Source of the DNA: Ectobius pallidus
Lineage: Eukaryota > Arthropoda > Insecta > Blattodea > Ectobiidae
DNA: 64,000 nucleotides
Assembly: GCA_964059195.1 (NCBI GenBank)
Contig: CAXKWD010000006.1
Coordinates: forward strand, 175,830,825 to 175,894,824
Direction of reading: 5' to 3'
Shown here: positions 30,172 through 40,491 of the stretch, one piece after another
Layout: each line of letters begins with the position of its first letter
Position numbering within the stretch: the stretch's first letter is position 1
Made by a program: the position numbers and the translations under genes
Notes under the pieces: model-generated
Database searches by the model: none
What the model was told of the DNA's origin: nothing
What the model saw: only the letters and a program-made list of their open reading frames with translations

Positions 30172-30513
30172 TATAGCAGCCATTACAAATTTTAAATAAA
30201 AAAGGGCTGTAGGTTTTGATAATATCCCTATTATTGCAATTAAGCACTGCAGTAAATTTGTTACCACTCGATTTCTTGATGTGTCCAAGGGTTTCAATTG
30301 ACTAGATGTTAATATTCTCTTGGATAAATTATTAAATTTAGCTATTAGGGGAGTTGGCTGCGATTTGATCAGATCTTATATGTCCAACAGATTTCAATAT
30401 ATATGCATTTATAATAAGAATGGAATAGCTAACTCATCCGAAATGCATGTCACTCGTGGTGTCCTTCAAGGATCTATTTTGGGGCCTTTCCTGTTTGTTC
30501 TTTATATAAATGA
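30172..30513 (+). pseudogene. LINE X, piece 7: reverse transcriptase fingers and palm
   Basis: Begins with NFKNKKAVGFDNIPI-like text, then FLDVSKGFN (the first catalytic block, with stops nearby). The open frame 30320-30517 follows: LLDKLLNLAIRGVGCDLIRS and HVTRGVLQGSILGPFLFVLY, then IND. The next conserved block, YADD, lies on the far side of the Helitron array at 32110-32125. The clade is Jockey/CR1-like by the QGSILGP motif. Confidence 0.88.
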
Positions 30514-32067
30514 CTAGCATGTGCCCGCGGCTTCGCCCGCGATAATTATTTCAAAAATTAAAAATTAAGAGCATAATAGTTAAATCATTATATTTATTAA
30601 CACCTAAATCACGTGGACTACATACCACGATTAGATAGCGTCGCCTGGTAAAAGCGACCTCAGATTCGAGTTCCTTGGCCCAGAAAACCCCTGTACAGTG
30701 AGTTTCGTCCAAATCGAACAATGTTTGACCATATTTAGGCCTATATTGATTATCCCTCTTCCGTGTAGGTTGAAAATTTCATATGTCTTCGGGCCTTGAT
30801 ATTCTAAACAAATGAATCGTCCAGGATGGACTTACAAAATCAAGCGATCGCCCACGATAATTATTTCAAGAATTAAAAATTAAGAGCATAATAGTTAAAT
30901 CATTATTTTATTAACACCTAAATCACGTGAATTACATACCACGATTAGATATCGTTGCCTGGTAAAAGCTATCTCAGATTCGAGTTCCTTGGCCCAGAAA
31001 ATCCCTGTATAGTGAGTTTCGTCCAAATCGAACGATGTTTAACCATATTTAGGTCTATGTTGATTATCCTTCTTCCGTGTAGGTTGAAAATTTCATATGT
31101 CTACGGGCCTTGACATTCTAAACAAATGAATCGACCAGCGTGGGCTTACAACATTCAAGCAATCGCGATGCTTTTATTTCCACGGTATGACAAAAATAGC
31201 CAAAGCCAACTGCAATTGATTTGACATTGAAATGTATTACTGAAATCTGATGCTTCGACAGCGCTAAAATCACGTTTTCTGCCAGTTTTTTACTCATAAC
31301 TCGCGAACGAAAGCTAAAATTAAAAATTCGGCTTCGAGGTGCATTCGCCCACCTTTCAGCCCATCTATCTTTAAATTTTCAGATCTTTGCGTTCAGTAGA
31401 TTTTGATGGGCATCGTGGACAGACAGACAAACAGCATGTGCCCGCATGTGCCCGCGGCTTCCCCCGCGATAATTATTTCAAATTATAATTATTAACACCT
31501 AAATCATGTGGAGTGCATTCCACGATTAGGTAGCGTCCCCTGGTAAAAGCGACCTCAGATTCGAGTTCCTTGGCCCAGAAAACCCCTGTATAGTGAGTTT
31601 CGTTCAAATCGAACAATGTTTGACCATATTTAGGGTTGATTATCCTTCTTCCGTGTAGGTTGAAAATGTCATATGTCTGTGGGCCTTGACACTCTAAACA
31701 AATGAATCGTCTAGGATGGACTTACAAAATCAAGCGATCGCGTTGCTTTTATTTTCAAGGTAGGCTATGAGGTATGTTGACAAAAATAGCCAAAGCCATC
31801 TGTAAGTTATTTGATATTGAAATTTATTACTGAAACTGATGCTTCTAAAACGCAAAAAAATGCACGTTTTCTGCCAGTTTTTCACTCATAACTCACGAAC
31901 GGAGGCGAAAATTAAAATTCCGGCTTCGAGGTGCACATTCCGACCCTTTAGTCCGCCTACTTATAAAATTTCAGATCTCTGCGTTGAGTAGATTTCGCTG
32001 GGCATCGCGGACAGACAGACGGAAGACAGACAGACGGAGGACAGACACTTCCTTTTATTAATATAGA
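30514..32067 (-). mobile_element. Helitron family B, tandem head-to-tail array
   Basis: On the minus strand it starts TCTATATTAATAAAAGG (at 32067) and ends CATGCTAG (at 30514) with a CGCGG...CCGCG hairpin exactly 8 bp before CTAG. Three unequal head-to-tail copies are visible: 31435-32067 (complete, about 633 bp), 30844-31434, and 30514-30843 (only the 3' part). Each repeats CACGATTAGATAG, ATTCGAGTTCCTTGGCCCAG and CAAATCGAACAATG. A GACAGACAGACGGA-rich stretch lies at the 5' side. No coding capacity. Confidence 0.85.
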
Positions 32068-32189
32068 TATTCAGTTCTGCCTTCCAAGTAATGTAAATTA
32101 ATGTATAACTTTATATGCTGATGACTGTAGCTTATTATTTTACAATCAAAGCCTATATGATTTGGAAATAAATTCAAAGAATAGCTGCC
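32068..32189 (+). pseudogene. LINE X, piece 8: RT catalytic YADD block
   Basis: Encodes LYADDCSLLFYNQSLYDLEI, the second catalytic block of the reverse transcriptase, directly continuing piece 7 once the Helitron array is removed. Ends at a MITE. Confidence 0.85.
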
Positions 32190-32444
32190 AATTGAGGGCC
32201 TGAGAAGCAAAGTGATACAAGTGACATTTAGTTTCTTTCAAGATAACGTACTTTGAAGTTCAAATAGCACTAAAAAAATAAATTGCAGGGCTATTGTGTT
32301 GTAACTTTACAGTGACGTACACTAGAACCTATACTTGTATTACTTTTTCTCTGAACAGAAGTGATGTTATGTATTTGGAATATGCACTTATATAATTTTT
32401 TCAAATTTGTCACTTATATCACTTTGCTTCTAAGTGCCTCAATT
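32190..32444. mobile_element. MITE with 40-bp inverted ends
   Basis: AATTGAGGGCCTGAGAAGCA at the left and GCTTCTAAGTGCCTCAATT at the right are inverted copies extending about 40 bp (AAGTGATACAAGTGACA inside). 255 bp, no frame. The target duplication could be AATT or TA. Superfamily unknown. Confidence 0.75.
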
Positions 32445-32671
32445 ATGTTCTACAATATTAGATTGAATCGGTCTTATCAGTCAATCCAAACAAGAGTTAT
32501 ACAATTAGTTTTGAATTTAAGAACTGTCCTTATGAACCAATTATAAATCTTGACAATTCTCCTGTCGTGAACATGTTAGGCTTACTTTTGGATAACAAAC
32601 TAATATGGAGTAGTCATAAAGAAAAAATTACAACCAAAATTAGCAAAAATATTTTTGTGTTAAGACATTTA
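32445..32671 (+). pseudogene. LINE X, piece 9: RT thumb
   Basis: Encodes ISFEFKNCPYEPI, NSPVVNMLGLLLDNKLIWSS and HKEKITTKISKNIFVLRHL, the thumb region of Jockey/CR1-type reverse transcriptases. Frame changes separate the parts. It ends at the PIF/Harbinger element. What follows that element (34763-34813) is not clearly LINE. Confidence 0.8.
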
Positions 32672-33277
32672 GGTCGGTATTCATAGTCGGCAATTTAAGA
32701 ACCGACTTTATAAAGCTGAACTTGAAAAGTCAACTTATATGTTTTTCGTATTCATAGTCTTCTTTAAATTCATACTTTATACTAGAATATATACTAGAAA
32801 TGCAGCTTAAAAAATTTCAGGACAATTGATAGATTGAGGAATTGTTTAAAAACACAGCTTACAGTCAGCTATATTTCATTATGTTCCATATATTTTAAAG
32901 TGTTTCAGTGATATTTGTGTTGTTTTAGCTGAATGTGATCTCAGTATGAGGTATACTCCTTTGGTACTACTATTATACTACCAAAACTACAGATGATGAT
33001 GGTGATGATGATGATGATAATACAATGAAATTGAAACAATCTTAATCGTTTATTATATTTTAGTACGTAAGAGACTGGCTTTCTGTTTTCAAGTCCGCAG
33101 GTTCGATTCTGGCCTAGGTCACATTTAAATGTGTTATCTCATGTCAGTTGGTTTAAAGTCATGTTATCCCTTTTGTCTAAAGCCAGAGTAGCATTTATAA
33201 CCATTGTTAAATATTCACACAGTAACGAGCTATAACAAAACCATTCATGTATGAAGTTTCACAATATTTCAAACCTT

Positions 33278-34600
33278 CTATACTAGAGTTCTGAAATAAT
33301 TATTAATGAGTGACATTCCAACTTCATTGTTATTACGCTGATGTCCAGGAGAATCATGAGCACTAGCTACTTGACCTTCTCTCAACAGGTTCGTCCAGGG
33401 AAGAGGCAGTCTGACTTCGGGATCATCTGGAGGAACAGGATCATTCCTTTTGCAAAGCAAATTGTGTAATACAGCTGTTGCTACTATGACCGCCATTGCA
33501 GTACTCAATTTGACGTTTATTCCTAGCGAAAGTACAGGGAAACGTCGCTTCCAACAGCCAAAGAGTCTCTCCACAACATTCCTGGTGCGCATTTGTGACT
33601 AGTTGTATAGTTGTTCATAGGGTAGTTTTGGCTGATCTATAGGCATCATCAAATAGGGCAAATTTTGATAGCCACTATCTGCAACGAGGACACAATTGCC
33701 ATAGGACCCACCATCAAGCAGTGCTTTGCGGGAACAACTATTAAATATGTGCACTGCCTGGCCAGCGAGTTACTACGTCCATTATTTCCATATTTGCGTT
33801 CCATATAACCTGGGTATTAATTGAAAAGTAGTTCTTTCTGTTTCTAAATACTTCGGCCTTGTTTCCACCAGGTGAACAGATCTTAATATGCGTGCAGTCG
33901 ATAGCGCATATACATCGCGGAAATGCTGCAATGTTGTAGAATTCCCTTTGTATTTGGATAAGATCCTCCTCTTTATTTGGGAACTTGATGTATTCATTCC
34001 TCAAACTTGCAATTGCCTCCGACACTCTTCGGATTATTCTGTTTGCAGTTGATACACTGATGCCGGAAGAATCAGCAACCGATAACTTAGTTGATCCTGT
34101 GGCATAGTAACGTAGGGCACAAAGCAGCTGGTTCACTGGAGAAACTGCTTGATTCCTAGAAAGTAAAACGAACTTTATGCATTCACAGTTAAATTATTAA
34201 CAAATCATAAAAGATTGCGAGTTACATAGGGCCTAGAGTATTGTTAAAGGTTATGTAATGCATTGAATTGAATTTTACTAAACTATTTTCTTTTCTATTT
34301 TGTAATTTACGCAGAAACCACTTCCTCATTACATAAATTAAATTAAAAATGTAACAGAAGGTCTACTCACCTATTGGTCTCAAACTCAAGGGCGTGCTCA
34401 ATCTTTTCCAGAATTTCGTTGGCTGATGCTTTGCTTAGACGAAAATGTAGTTCAAAATCTTCATCATCTAGATCAGTTAAATAATCACTTTGTTTTCTGA
34501 TCCATCTTGCTCGTCTATTTCGTGGAGCTAGGTCAAGATATTCCTCTCCTTCACTATCTCTAAGGCATTCCATAGCCATTCTAGCCGCCATCTTGACCAC
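33278..34600 (-). pseudogene. Harbinger (HARBI1-like) transposase, one intron, two lesions
   Basis: Exon 1 starts at ATG 34600 (MVKMAARMAMECLRDSEGEE, then FELHFRLSKASANEILEKIE) and ends at a donor (ATAG then GTGAGT) at 34371. A 215-bp intron follows, with acceptor TTTACTTTCTAG, and exon 2 opens at 34155 in the same frame. Exon 2 has STANRIIRRVSEAI, the first catalytic aspartate in FPRCICAIDCTHIKI and NYFSINTQVIWNANMEI, then RWPGSAH. Here the frame breaks near 33743. The next block (NSCSRKALLDGGSYGN, ADSGYQNLPYLM) continues in another frame, and a TAG near 33600 lies just before RTRNVVERLFGCWKRRFPVL, the last catalytic region. Related to the host gene HARBI1 but still inside transposon ends. 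Inactive as read. Confidence 0.88.
34156..34370 (-). other. intron of the Harbinger transposase gene
   Basis: Donor GTGAGTAGAC and acceptor TTTACTTTCTAG on the minus strand. Splicing joins codon halves AG and G into arginine and keeps the frame open from exon 1 into exon 2. Confidence 0.75.
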
Positions 34601-34815
34601 ACTTAAATCGCTAACAGGCCGAAATCGAGCTCTTAAATTTAAGTGTCTATTAGCTCGCTAATCTGTGATTAAGAACATGGTGAAATGCATAATTAGCTAA
34701 GTCTTACTTAAACCGATTTTAAATGGGCAGTTAAAATTAAGTACGGCTGGTGAAATCGGCCCTAAAAGATCTAAAATTCACAAGAAAAGGAAGAAAAATT
34801 AAAGGAGTGTTTATA

Positions 34816-36149
34816 CAGTTGGTCAAATAAAAAACGTCGGGACTCGTATGCAGTTAAAATTGAAGTTTTAATGCATTAGTTCACAAGTTTCCTATAAAAA
34901 AAAACATAAAATACAGATCATTCTCGGAACATATGAGGCCATGCGACAGGAGGGAAATAATGAACGAGGGAAAAAATGAACAACGCGGAAATCGCAACAC
35001 ATGATATTCAACTTAATGTATTGTCATAATTCATTTTGCTTTGTGTCATACAAATGCTAGCTTGAAAGAAAGTGTAGTTTGGGCTGTAATTGACCTGCAT
35101 TTTTCGGCCTCTGAAGCAGCAAGAAGGTTCCATATTTCTTAAAGAGCAGCTCGAGGTGGGTACTTCACTATAATGCGACTGGAAGTTTTCATAGGAAACG
35201 AGGATCTGGCCGGCCGCGTATTTCGATGCTAGGTTGGTTGCAGAAGTTGAATGTAAGTTATTGATTTTGCACTACAAGTACCGGTATTATAAAATAAAAT
35301 ATTTAAAAAATGCTCCTTGAATAAACATATTCCTTGCGAATTTATTAATTATTAATAGTATAAGAATTTGCAACCAAGAATATGGCGGATGCAAGACATA
35401 TAGCCACAGCCTTCTATACATGTTCGTTTTGGAACAATACTGACTAAATAATCAAGAAAATACATGGAGAGACAAGAGGCAGGTGTGAACCTAACCTTAA
35501 GGCTTCCTGTACATGCGCATATGCTCCTTCGTGATACTTAGGGCTTGTACGACGAACACCTGATATCATATTTGTCTGCCAGATAGAAAACCTATCTGGA
35601 AGTGGGCCGAGTATTGCGTATTGCGATCTCCTGACAAAATCTGTCTGGCAAGACAACTTCCAGATAAGCTAGCAGGAGGATGGAGTGGCTGACAAATTTC
35701 AAACTGCTAGTTAGGAAAGCTTGGTTGAAGCAAGATGGCAGCACCGCAAAGCGTCCTTGGCCATCTGAATTTTAGAACTGATGCCGGAAGATTTAATTTG
35801 CACAAAAATGTCATTTTTTGCTCACTTATGAATGAAATAGATTTGCACAAATCGATTAATGAACTTAAAACGATATGTTCTTGTGTAATTCAATTGTAGA
35901 AATACAAATCCGAGCTGCCACACCTAGTGGACGCCTACCGAACTACAACAAACACACCTCTCTGCTCAGCGAGGTAAGGTCCATTTTACAAATTTTTACT
36001 GCGTTCTTGCCGGTAGCAGTTCAGAGGTGGTACTACACGGCATCTTCCAGTTAAGCTATCTGGAAGTCACGTATCTGGAGGATTTGTCGCCAGGTGGTAA
36101 TACAGACCCTTAATCAAATACCGCCCGATGTTTTTTATTTGACCAACTG
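34816..36149 (+). mobile_element. Tc1-like element, internally altered
   Basis: Ends CAGTTGGTCAAATAAAAAAC and GTTTTTTATTTGACCAACTG are inverted copies of 27 bp with one mismatch, flanked by TA (34814-34815 and 36150-36151). 1334 bp. The left part matches window bases 1-222. Transposase homology is limited to 35060-35225. The right part, 35540-36111, has its own imperfect inverted ends (AGGGCTTGTACGACGAACAC and the complement of AGGGTCTGTATTACCACC), so a MITE probably replaced the catalytic region. Confidence 0.85.
35060..35225 (+). pseudogene. Tc1-like transposase helix-turn-helix remnant
   Basis: Reading across one stop gives VIDLHFSASEAARRFHIS, then ARWVLHYNATGSFHRKRGSG and RPRIS. This is the paired-type DNA-binding domain of Tc1/mariner transposases with its GRPR-like linker. 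No catalytic domain follows. Confidence 0.65.
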
Positions 36150-36330
36150 TACAGTTGACAACTGTACAAATATGACAGTGCTAGTGTCATGGCGGATAGA
36201 GACTAGTTGGCTATTACATCGCTCCTGACAATATTTAAAAAGTAGGTGTTCAAAAGCGTTGAGATCAAGTGTAGAAGTGCTGTGTGATTGCCTAAGTGAT
36301 ACCACGTATACTGAACAATAATTTCTCACC

Positions 36331-36985
36331 ATGCCACCAAAGAAGAGCGAGAAAATTGAAGACATTCAAGAAACTGTGCAGCGCGTTGTTAAGGAAGCAC
36401 TGCAGGACGCCAACTCGTTTGCAGGTTCTCGTGCAGCTGGTAAAGCAAACTCTCATGGCGGACCTGCAAGCCACCATAGAAAAAAACAATACGGTGATAA
36501 AAGAACTGAAGTGCGCTCTCCAACAGAAAGATGAAAAAATCGTAGCATTGGAAAACCGCATCGATGATTTAGAGCAGTATCAACGGCGCCAATGCATACG
36601 CATATTTGGTGTGAAAGAGGAGGAAGTAGAAGACACCGATAAGATCGCAACTGAGGTGGCGCGCAAGATCGGTGTGCAGCTGGATGTCAACGACATCGAC
36701 CGGAGCCACAGGGTGGGAAGACGCGACACTGAGAAGCCCCGGCCCATCATCGTAAAATTTGTGAGCTACAGAAAAAGGAGTGAGATGTACATGAATAAAC
36801 GCAGACTTAAATCGAGTGGAATTACAATTAGAGATGACCTCACTAAGGCTAGACATGCTCTCCTGCGAGAATCCATTATCAGATTTGGGCTTCATAATGT
36901 CTGGACGATGGACGGGGTCGTTATTGTCAACCACGAGGGCACCAAAAGAAGACTGACAAGAATGACTGATCTAAACAACATGTGA
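36331..36985 (+). pseudogene. LINE Y ORF1 protein with one frameshift
   Basis: Starts at ATG 36331 (MPPKKSEKIEDIQETVQRVV). Near 36440 the reading frame must change by one base to continue as LMADLQATIEKNNTVIKELK, a coiled coil (ALQQKDEKIVALENRIDDLE), then an RRM-like core (CIRIFGVKEEEVEDTD, IDRSHRVGRRD, RPIIVKFVSYRKR) and a C-terminal domain (ITIRDDLTKARHALLRESII). This coiled coil, RRM and C-terminal layout is that of LINE-1-like ORF1p, an RNA-binding trimer. The frameshift truncates it as read; a sequencing error is possible. Confidence 0.85.
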
Positions 36986-37194
36986 TGTCAGGCGATGACA
37001 CTTAAGGTCTAGTTCTGTTCTATATTTATTCACGTTATCTTTAGTTTCTTTTTAGTTTATAATTTTCATTGGTTTATTTTCATTAACTCTTTAGAAAAAT
37101 TCAAATCTGCTAATTACATCACATTACAATATTTAAATCATTATTTTAGTAAACGTAGTGTCGAGTATTTCAATATCGAATATTATTTCTAAAC

Positions 37195-40100
37195 TTGTTT
37201 CTTTTGATTGAATTCTTAGTTTACAATATTGACGTAAATAATTCTAGAAATGTTTCCCCGACTGCCCCTCACTGTGATAATGAGTCCAGTAACCCTTTCT
37301 CTCTCTACCCCCTTGCCCCTAACGGGACACAAAGCTCTGAAAAGGAAAGCAGTCATCGTCTCGATCTGTTGAAGTCGTCTTTCTCAGGTAGCTCCACCAC
37401 CCTAAAGGTTGCTCACGTTAATGTTCAAAGTCTTATTGCCCATTTCCAAGAACTGCACAACATCGTCTCTTCTCTAAATCTTCACTGTATTCTGTTGTCT
37501 GAATCCTGGCTTAAACCGTCCCTCCCTTCTTCACTTGTTGAATTGCATTCTAATTCTCTCCTCCGTAATGACAGAATAGGGAAGGGGGGAGGTGGGGTCG
37601 CTGCTTACATAAGAAGTGACCTCCAGCCTAAAATTGTATCGCAGTCTGCCTCTCAATATTCAGCCCGTCCTGAATTCTTGTTTATTGAAATATCCGCTGG
37701 TACACAAAAATGTCTTATTTGCATAGTTTATAGACCACCCAGAATCGGTTACCTTTCAGATCTAGAAAATGCATTGATTGACTTAACCCCCTATTATGAG
37801 CACACACTCCTCCTAGGTGATATCAATACAGATCTTATTAAGGCTAACTCAACAGATGTATTGAAGCTAAATTCTATATTCCAATCCTGCAATATGACCA
37901 TTCTGCCCCTTCAACCGACACACCACACTGGCACTGCAGACACTTTACGTGACTTAATAGTGATCTCACAAACACATAGGGTTATAACGCATGGACAACT
38001 ACCTGTACCTGGAATTTCAGCACATGACCTAATTTACGTCGAATACTCGTTGCAGTGCCCGAAACGCGAATCCAAATTCATTACATACAGAGACATTAAA
38101 AATATAGACGAACTGCAACTGACTGAAGACGCCCTGCAACTGCCTTGGCACTCCATATGGAATCTGCGCACTGTTGACGAAAAAGTACAAGCTCTCAATG
38201 ACCTGATAATACAGCTATATGCCAAACATGCACCGTTACAGACTAAACGAGTAACCCGTCCCCCTGCACCATGGATGACTGAAGAAATACGTGAATATAT
38301 GACAAGGAGAGACGCGGCATATCGTAAATATAAACACAATAAATGTGATGAAAACTGGCAACACTATAAGCGTTTCAGAAATAAGACGACCCAAATGATA
38401 CGTAATGCTAAAATACAACATGGACACAAACTTGTTGTGCCAACTATGACGACTTGTGACGTTTGGAAAAACTTACGTACAATGGGACTATGTAAACAAA
38501 AAACTGACTGTTCTATTGACAATTTATCTCTCAACGAACTGAACGAGCATTTTACGTCAGTGCCTATCAGAACCTTAGACAATGCAACTAAACGACAAGC
38601 TATTGCTGAACTGACAACCTTACCTACACGAGATCGTGAAAAATTCTATTTCTCTCACGTATCTCCCATGCAAGTAAAGAAAGCTCTTCAACGGGTAAAA
38701 ACTAATTCACAGGGCATTGACAGAATAAGTATAAGAATGCTAAACAGAATCATAGATATCATCCTCTCGACCATAACTCACATATTTAACGCTTCACTTG
38801 TTACATCCACATTTCCTCAACAATGGAAACATGCACTCGTTCGACCTATTGCTAAAGTAAATCGGCCAAGCACTCCTACAGACTACAGACTACAGACTTT
38901 ATCTAAAGCACTAGAACGTATTGTTCACAAACAACTTACTGACTATTTACATACTTACAACTTGCTCGATCCACTCCAGTCTGGCTTTAGGACTTATCAC
39001 AGTACCTCTACTGCACTCCTTAAAATCGTTGAAGATACTCGTGAGGCCATGGACAGACGTGAGTTGACTGTAGTATCCCTTCTTGACTTTTCCCGTGCAT
39101 TTGACACAGTCGATACTGACATTCTTATTGCAAAGTTGAAATCTTTGTATCTGTCTGACACTGCAATCACGTGGATGGAATCCTACCTTCGCGGCCATCA
39201 GCAATGTGTTACTGATAACAAGCGCTCTTCATCGTGGCGATGTGTGAAGGCAGGCGTTCCCCAGGGGTCTGTATTAGGGCCTCTCTTATTCTCCGTATTC
39301 ATAAATGATATATCTAGTCACATAAGACACTCCCAACACCACCTGTACGCAGATGACCTTCAGATCTATATTCACTCACCTCCCGATGCAATTAATGACT
39401 CTGTAACATTCCTTAACGAAGATCTACAATCAATCGGTAACTGGGCAAACAAATTTGGCTTACAACTTAACCCAAGCAAAACCCAAGTTATTGTATTAGG
39501 ACAGCAAAGACTCGTGTCATCCATCAACAAGGCTACATTGCTACCAGTGACACTGAACAACACTATTATCCCTTACACAGAAACAGTAAAAAATCTAGGT
39601 ATCTATCTCGACTCAAACATGAATTGGAATTCCCAAATCAAGCATATATGTAAAAAGGCTTTCTCTATCATGCATGCTCTAAAACGACTGAAAAACTTCC
39701 TTCCTACTAGAATAAAGCAAACCCTCATACAGACCCTAGTGATGCCTTATTTCGACTACTGCGACATCTTGTATGGAGATCTGAGTGTTGAATTGTCACA
39801 GAAACTTCAGCGTGTTCATAATACTTGTGTTCGTTTTATCTTTAACATTCGTTTCCACGATCATGTCTCAAAATATTTCAAGCAACTGTCTTGGCTTCGT
39901 TTGCATAATAGACGTTTGGTCCACTCTCTGTGCTTATTATACCAAATTCTTAAGTTTTCCATACCTCTTTACTTGGCTCCCCGATTTACATTTCTATCCT
40001 CCTACCATAATCATGGTACACGCTCGCAGCACAACTCTCTGTTATCAATTCCTAGTCATCATACAACCTCATACTCTCATTCATTCACCATAGCCACAGC

Positions 40101-40203
40101 CCGTTCTTGGAATACCTTGTCACAAGATATTAGGGGTAGTCGGAGTGTACACTCTTTCAAATCTGCGCTTATTAAACAATTATTGCCCACTGAACAGAAC
40201 TAG
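37195..40203 (+). CDS. LINE Y ORF2: endonuclease and reverse transcriptase
   Basis: About 1000 residues in one open frame. Endonuclease: LKVAHVNVQSL near residue 73, CILLSESWLK near 98, GGGVAAYIRSDL near 134, LLGDINTDLIK near 205, and ISAHDLIYVEY near 273, where S-D-H is usual. Reverse transcriptase: RVKTNSQGIDRISIRML near 500, VSLLDFSRAFDTVD near 627, AGVPQGSVLGPLLFSVFIND near 684, HLYADDLQIYIHS near 716, VKNLGIYLDSNMNWN near 800. Two oddities: the frame has no ATG until about residue 239, and the conserved RPISLL after DYR is missing (DYRLQTLSK, within a slippage-prone ACAGACT repeat at 38878-38900). Jockey/CR1 group by motifs. Nicks DNA and copies the element RNA into the target. Confidence 0.9.
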   Translation: MFLLIEFLVYNIDVNNSRNVSPTAPHCDNESSNPFSLYPLAPNGTQSSEKESSHRLDLLKSSFSGSSTTLKVAHVNVQSLIAHFQELHNIVSSLNLHCILLSESWLKPSLPSSLVELHSNSLLRNDRIGKGGGGVAAYIRSDLQPKIVSQSASQYSARPEFLFIEISAGTQKCLICIVYRPPRIGYLSDLENALIDLTPYYEHTLLLGDINTDLIKANSTDVLKLNSIFQSCNMTILPLQPTHHTGTADTLRDLIVISQTHRVITHGQLPVPGISAHDLIYVEYSLQCPKRESKFITYRDIKNIDELQLTEDALQLPWHSIWNLRTVDEKVQALNDLIIQLYAKHAPLQTKRVTRPPAPWMTEEIREYMTRRDAAYRKYKHNKCDENWQHYKRFRNKTTQMIRNAKIQHGHKLVVPTMTTCDVWKNLRTMGLCKQKTDCSIDNLSLNELNEHFTSVPIRTLDNATKRQAIAELTTLPTRDREKFYFSHVSPMQVKKALQRVKTNSQGIDRISIRMLNRIIDIILSTITHIFNASLVTSTFPQQWKHALVRPIAKVNRPSTPTDYRLQTLSKALERIVHKQLTDYLHTYNLLDPLQSGFRTYHSTSTALLKIVEDTREAMDRRELTVVSLLDFSRAFDTVDTDILIAKLKSLYLSDTAITWMESYLRGHQQCVTDNKRSSSWRCVKAGVPQGSVLGPLLFSVFINDISSHIRHSQHHLYADDLQIYIHSPPDAINDSVTFLNEDLQSIGNWANKFGLQLNPSKTQVIVLGQQRLVSSINKATLLPVTLNNTIIPYTETVKNLGIYLDSNMNWNSQIKHICKKAFSIMHALKRLKNFLPTRIKQTLIQTLVMPYFDYCDILYGDLSVELSQKLQRVHNTCVRFIFNIRFHDHVSKYFKQLSWLRLHNRRLVHSLCLLYQILKFSIPLYLAPRFTFLSSYHNHGTRSQHNSLLSIPSHHTTSYSHSFTIATARSWNTLSQDIRGSRSVHSFKSALIKQLLPTEQN

Positions 40204-40297
40204 CTCTTTGTAGTCACTCCATCTTTCACTGTATATAACATTACTTAGTCTCCTTATAACGTATCTACAGCTAGACTTAAATTTCCATTATAACATA

Positions 40298-40491
40298 ATC
40301 AGTCCTGACGGCCAGTGTTTATTCTCCTCTTTGGCTCAATTGGTGTACGGCAGTGACTCGCTGGGTTTTCAGGTGCGGACCAGTGTCGTGCAACATGTTT
40401 CCAGTAATTGGTGCCGATTCAAACCATTCACCTTGAAGCCAACGGGGGACATTTACAGAAGTAAGGCAGAATATGTGGCTGATATGAGCAA
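40298..40491 (+). repeat. 194-bp exact duplicate of Helitron coding sequence at the Helitron's 5' border
   Basis: 40298-40491 equals 41441-41634 (the OTU-domain part of the Helitron gene) with no difference that I can see. It lies between LINE Y 3' untranslated sequence and the first TC of the Helitron. It is a fragment without its own start. Confidence 0.95.

Larger units (their letters stand above)
32672..34762 (-). mobile_element. PIF/Harbinger element with spliced transposase gene
   Basis: Ends GGTCGGTATTCATAGTCGGC and CGGCTGGTGAAATCGGCC are imperfect inverted repeats typical of Harbinger (GGGCCG-like). Flanks are TTA and TAA, so the 3-bp duplication is imperfect. It contains one transposase gene on the minus strand. 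The second Harbinger gene (Myb-like) was not found. 2091 bp. Confidence 0.8.
36152..40297 (+). mobile_element. LINE Y, two-ORF element, split by a Helitron
   Basis: 5' untranslated region, ORF1 (36331-36985), ORF2 (37195-40203) and a start of 3' untranslated sequence to 40297. The remaining 3' end lies at 46837-47151 and finishes with AAATAAATCATT and an ACT-repeat tail. Close to full length with few lesions. The 5' border (36152) is placed at the TA of the Tc1 element and may be a little further right. Confidence 0.85.

Noticed and set aside
34763..34813. Tenth piece of LINE X between the Harbinger and Tc1-like elements
   Set aside because: A frame can be read through it, but no conserved LINE residues are visible in 50 bp.
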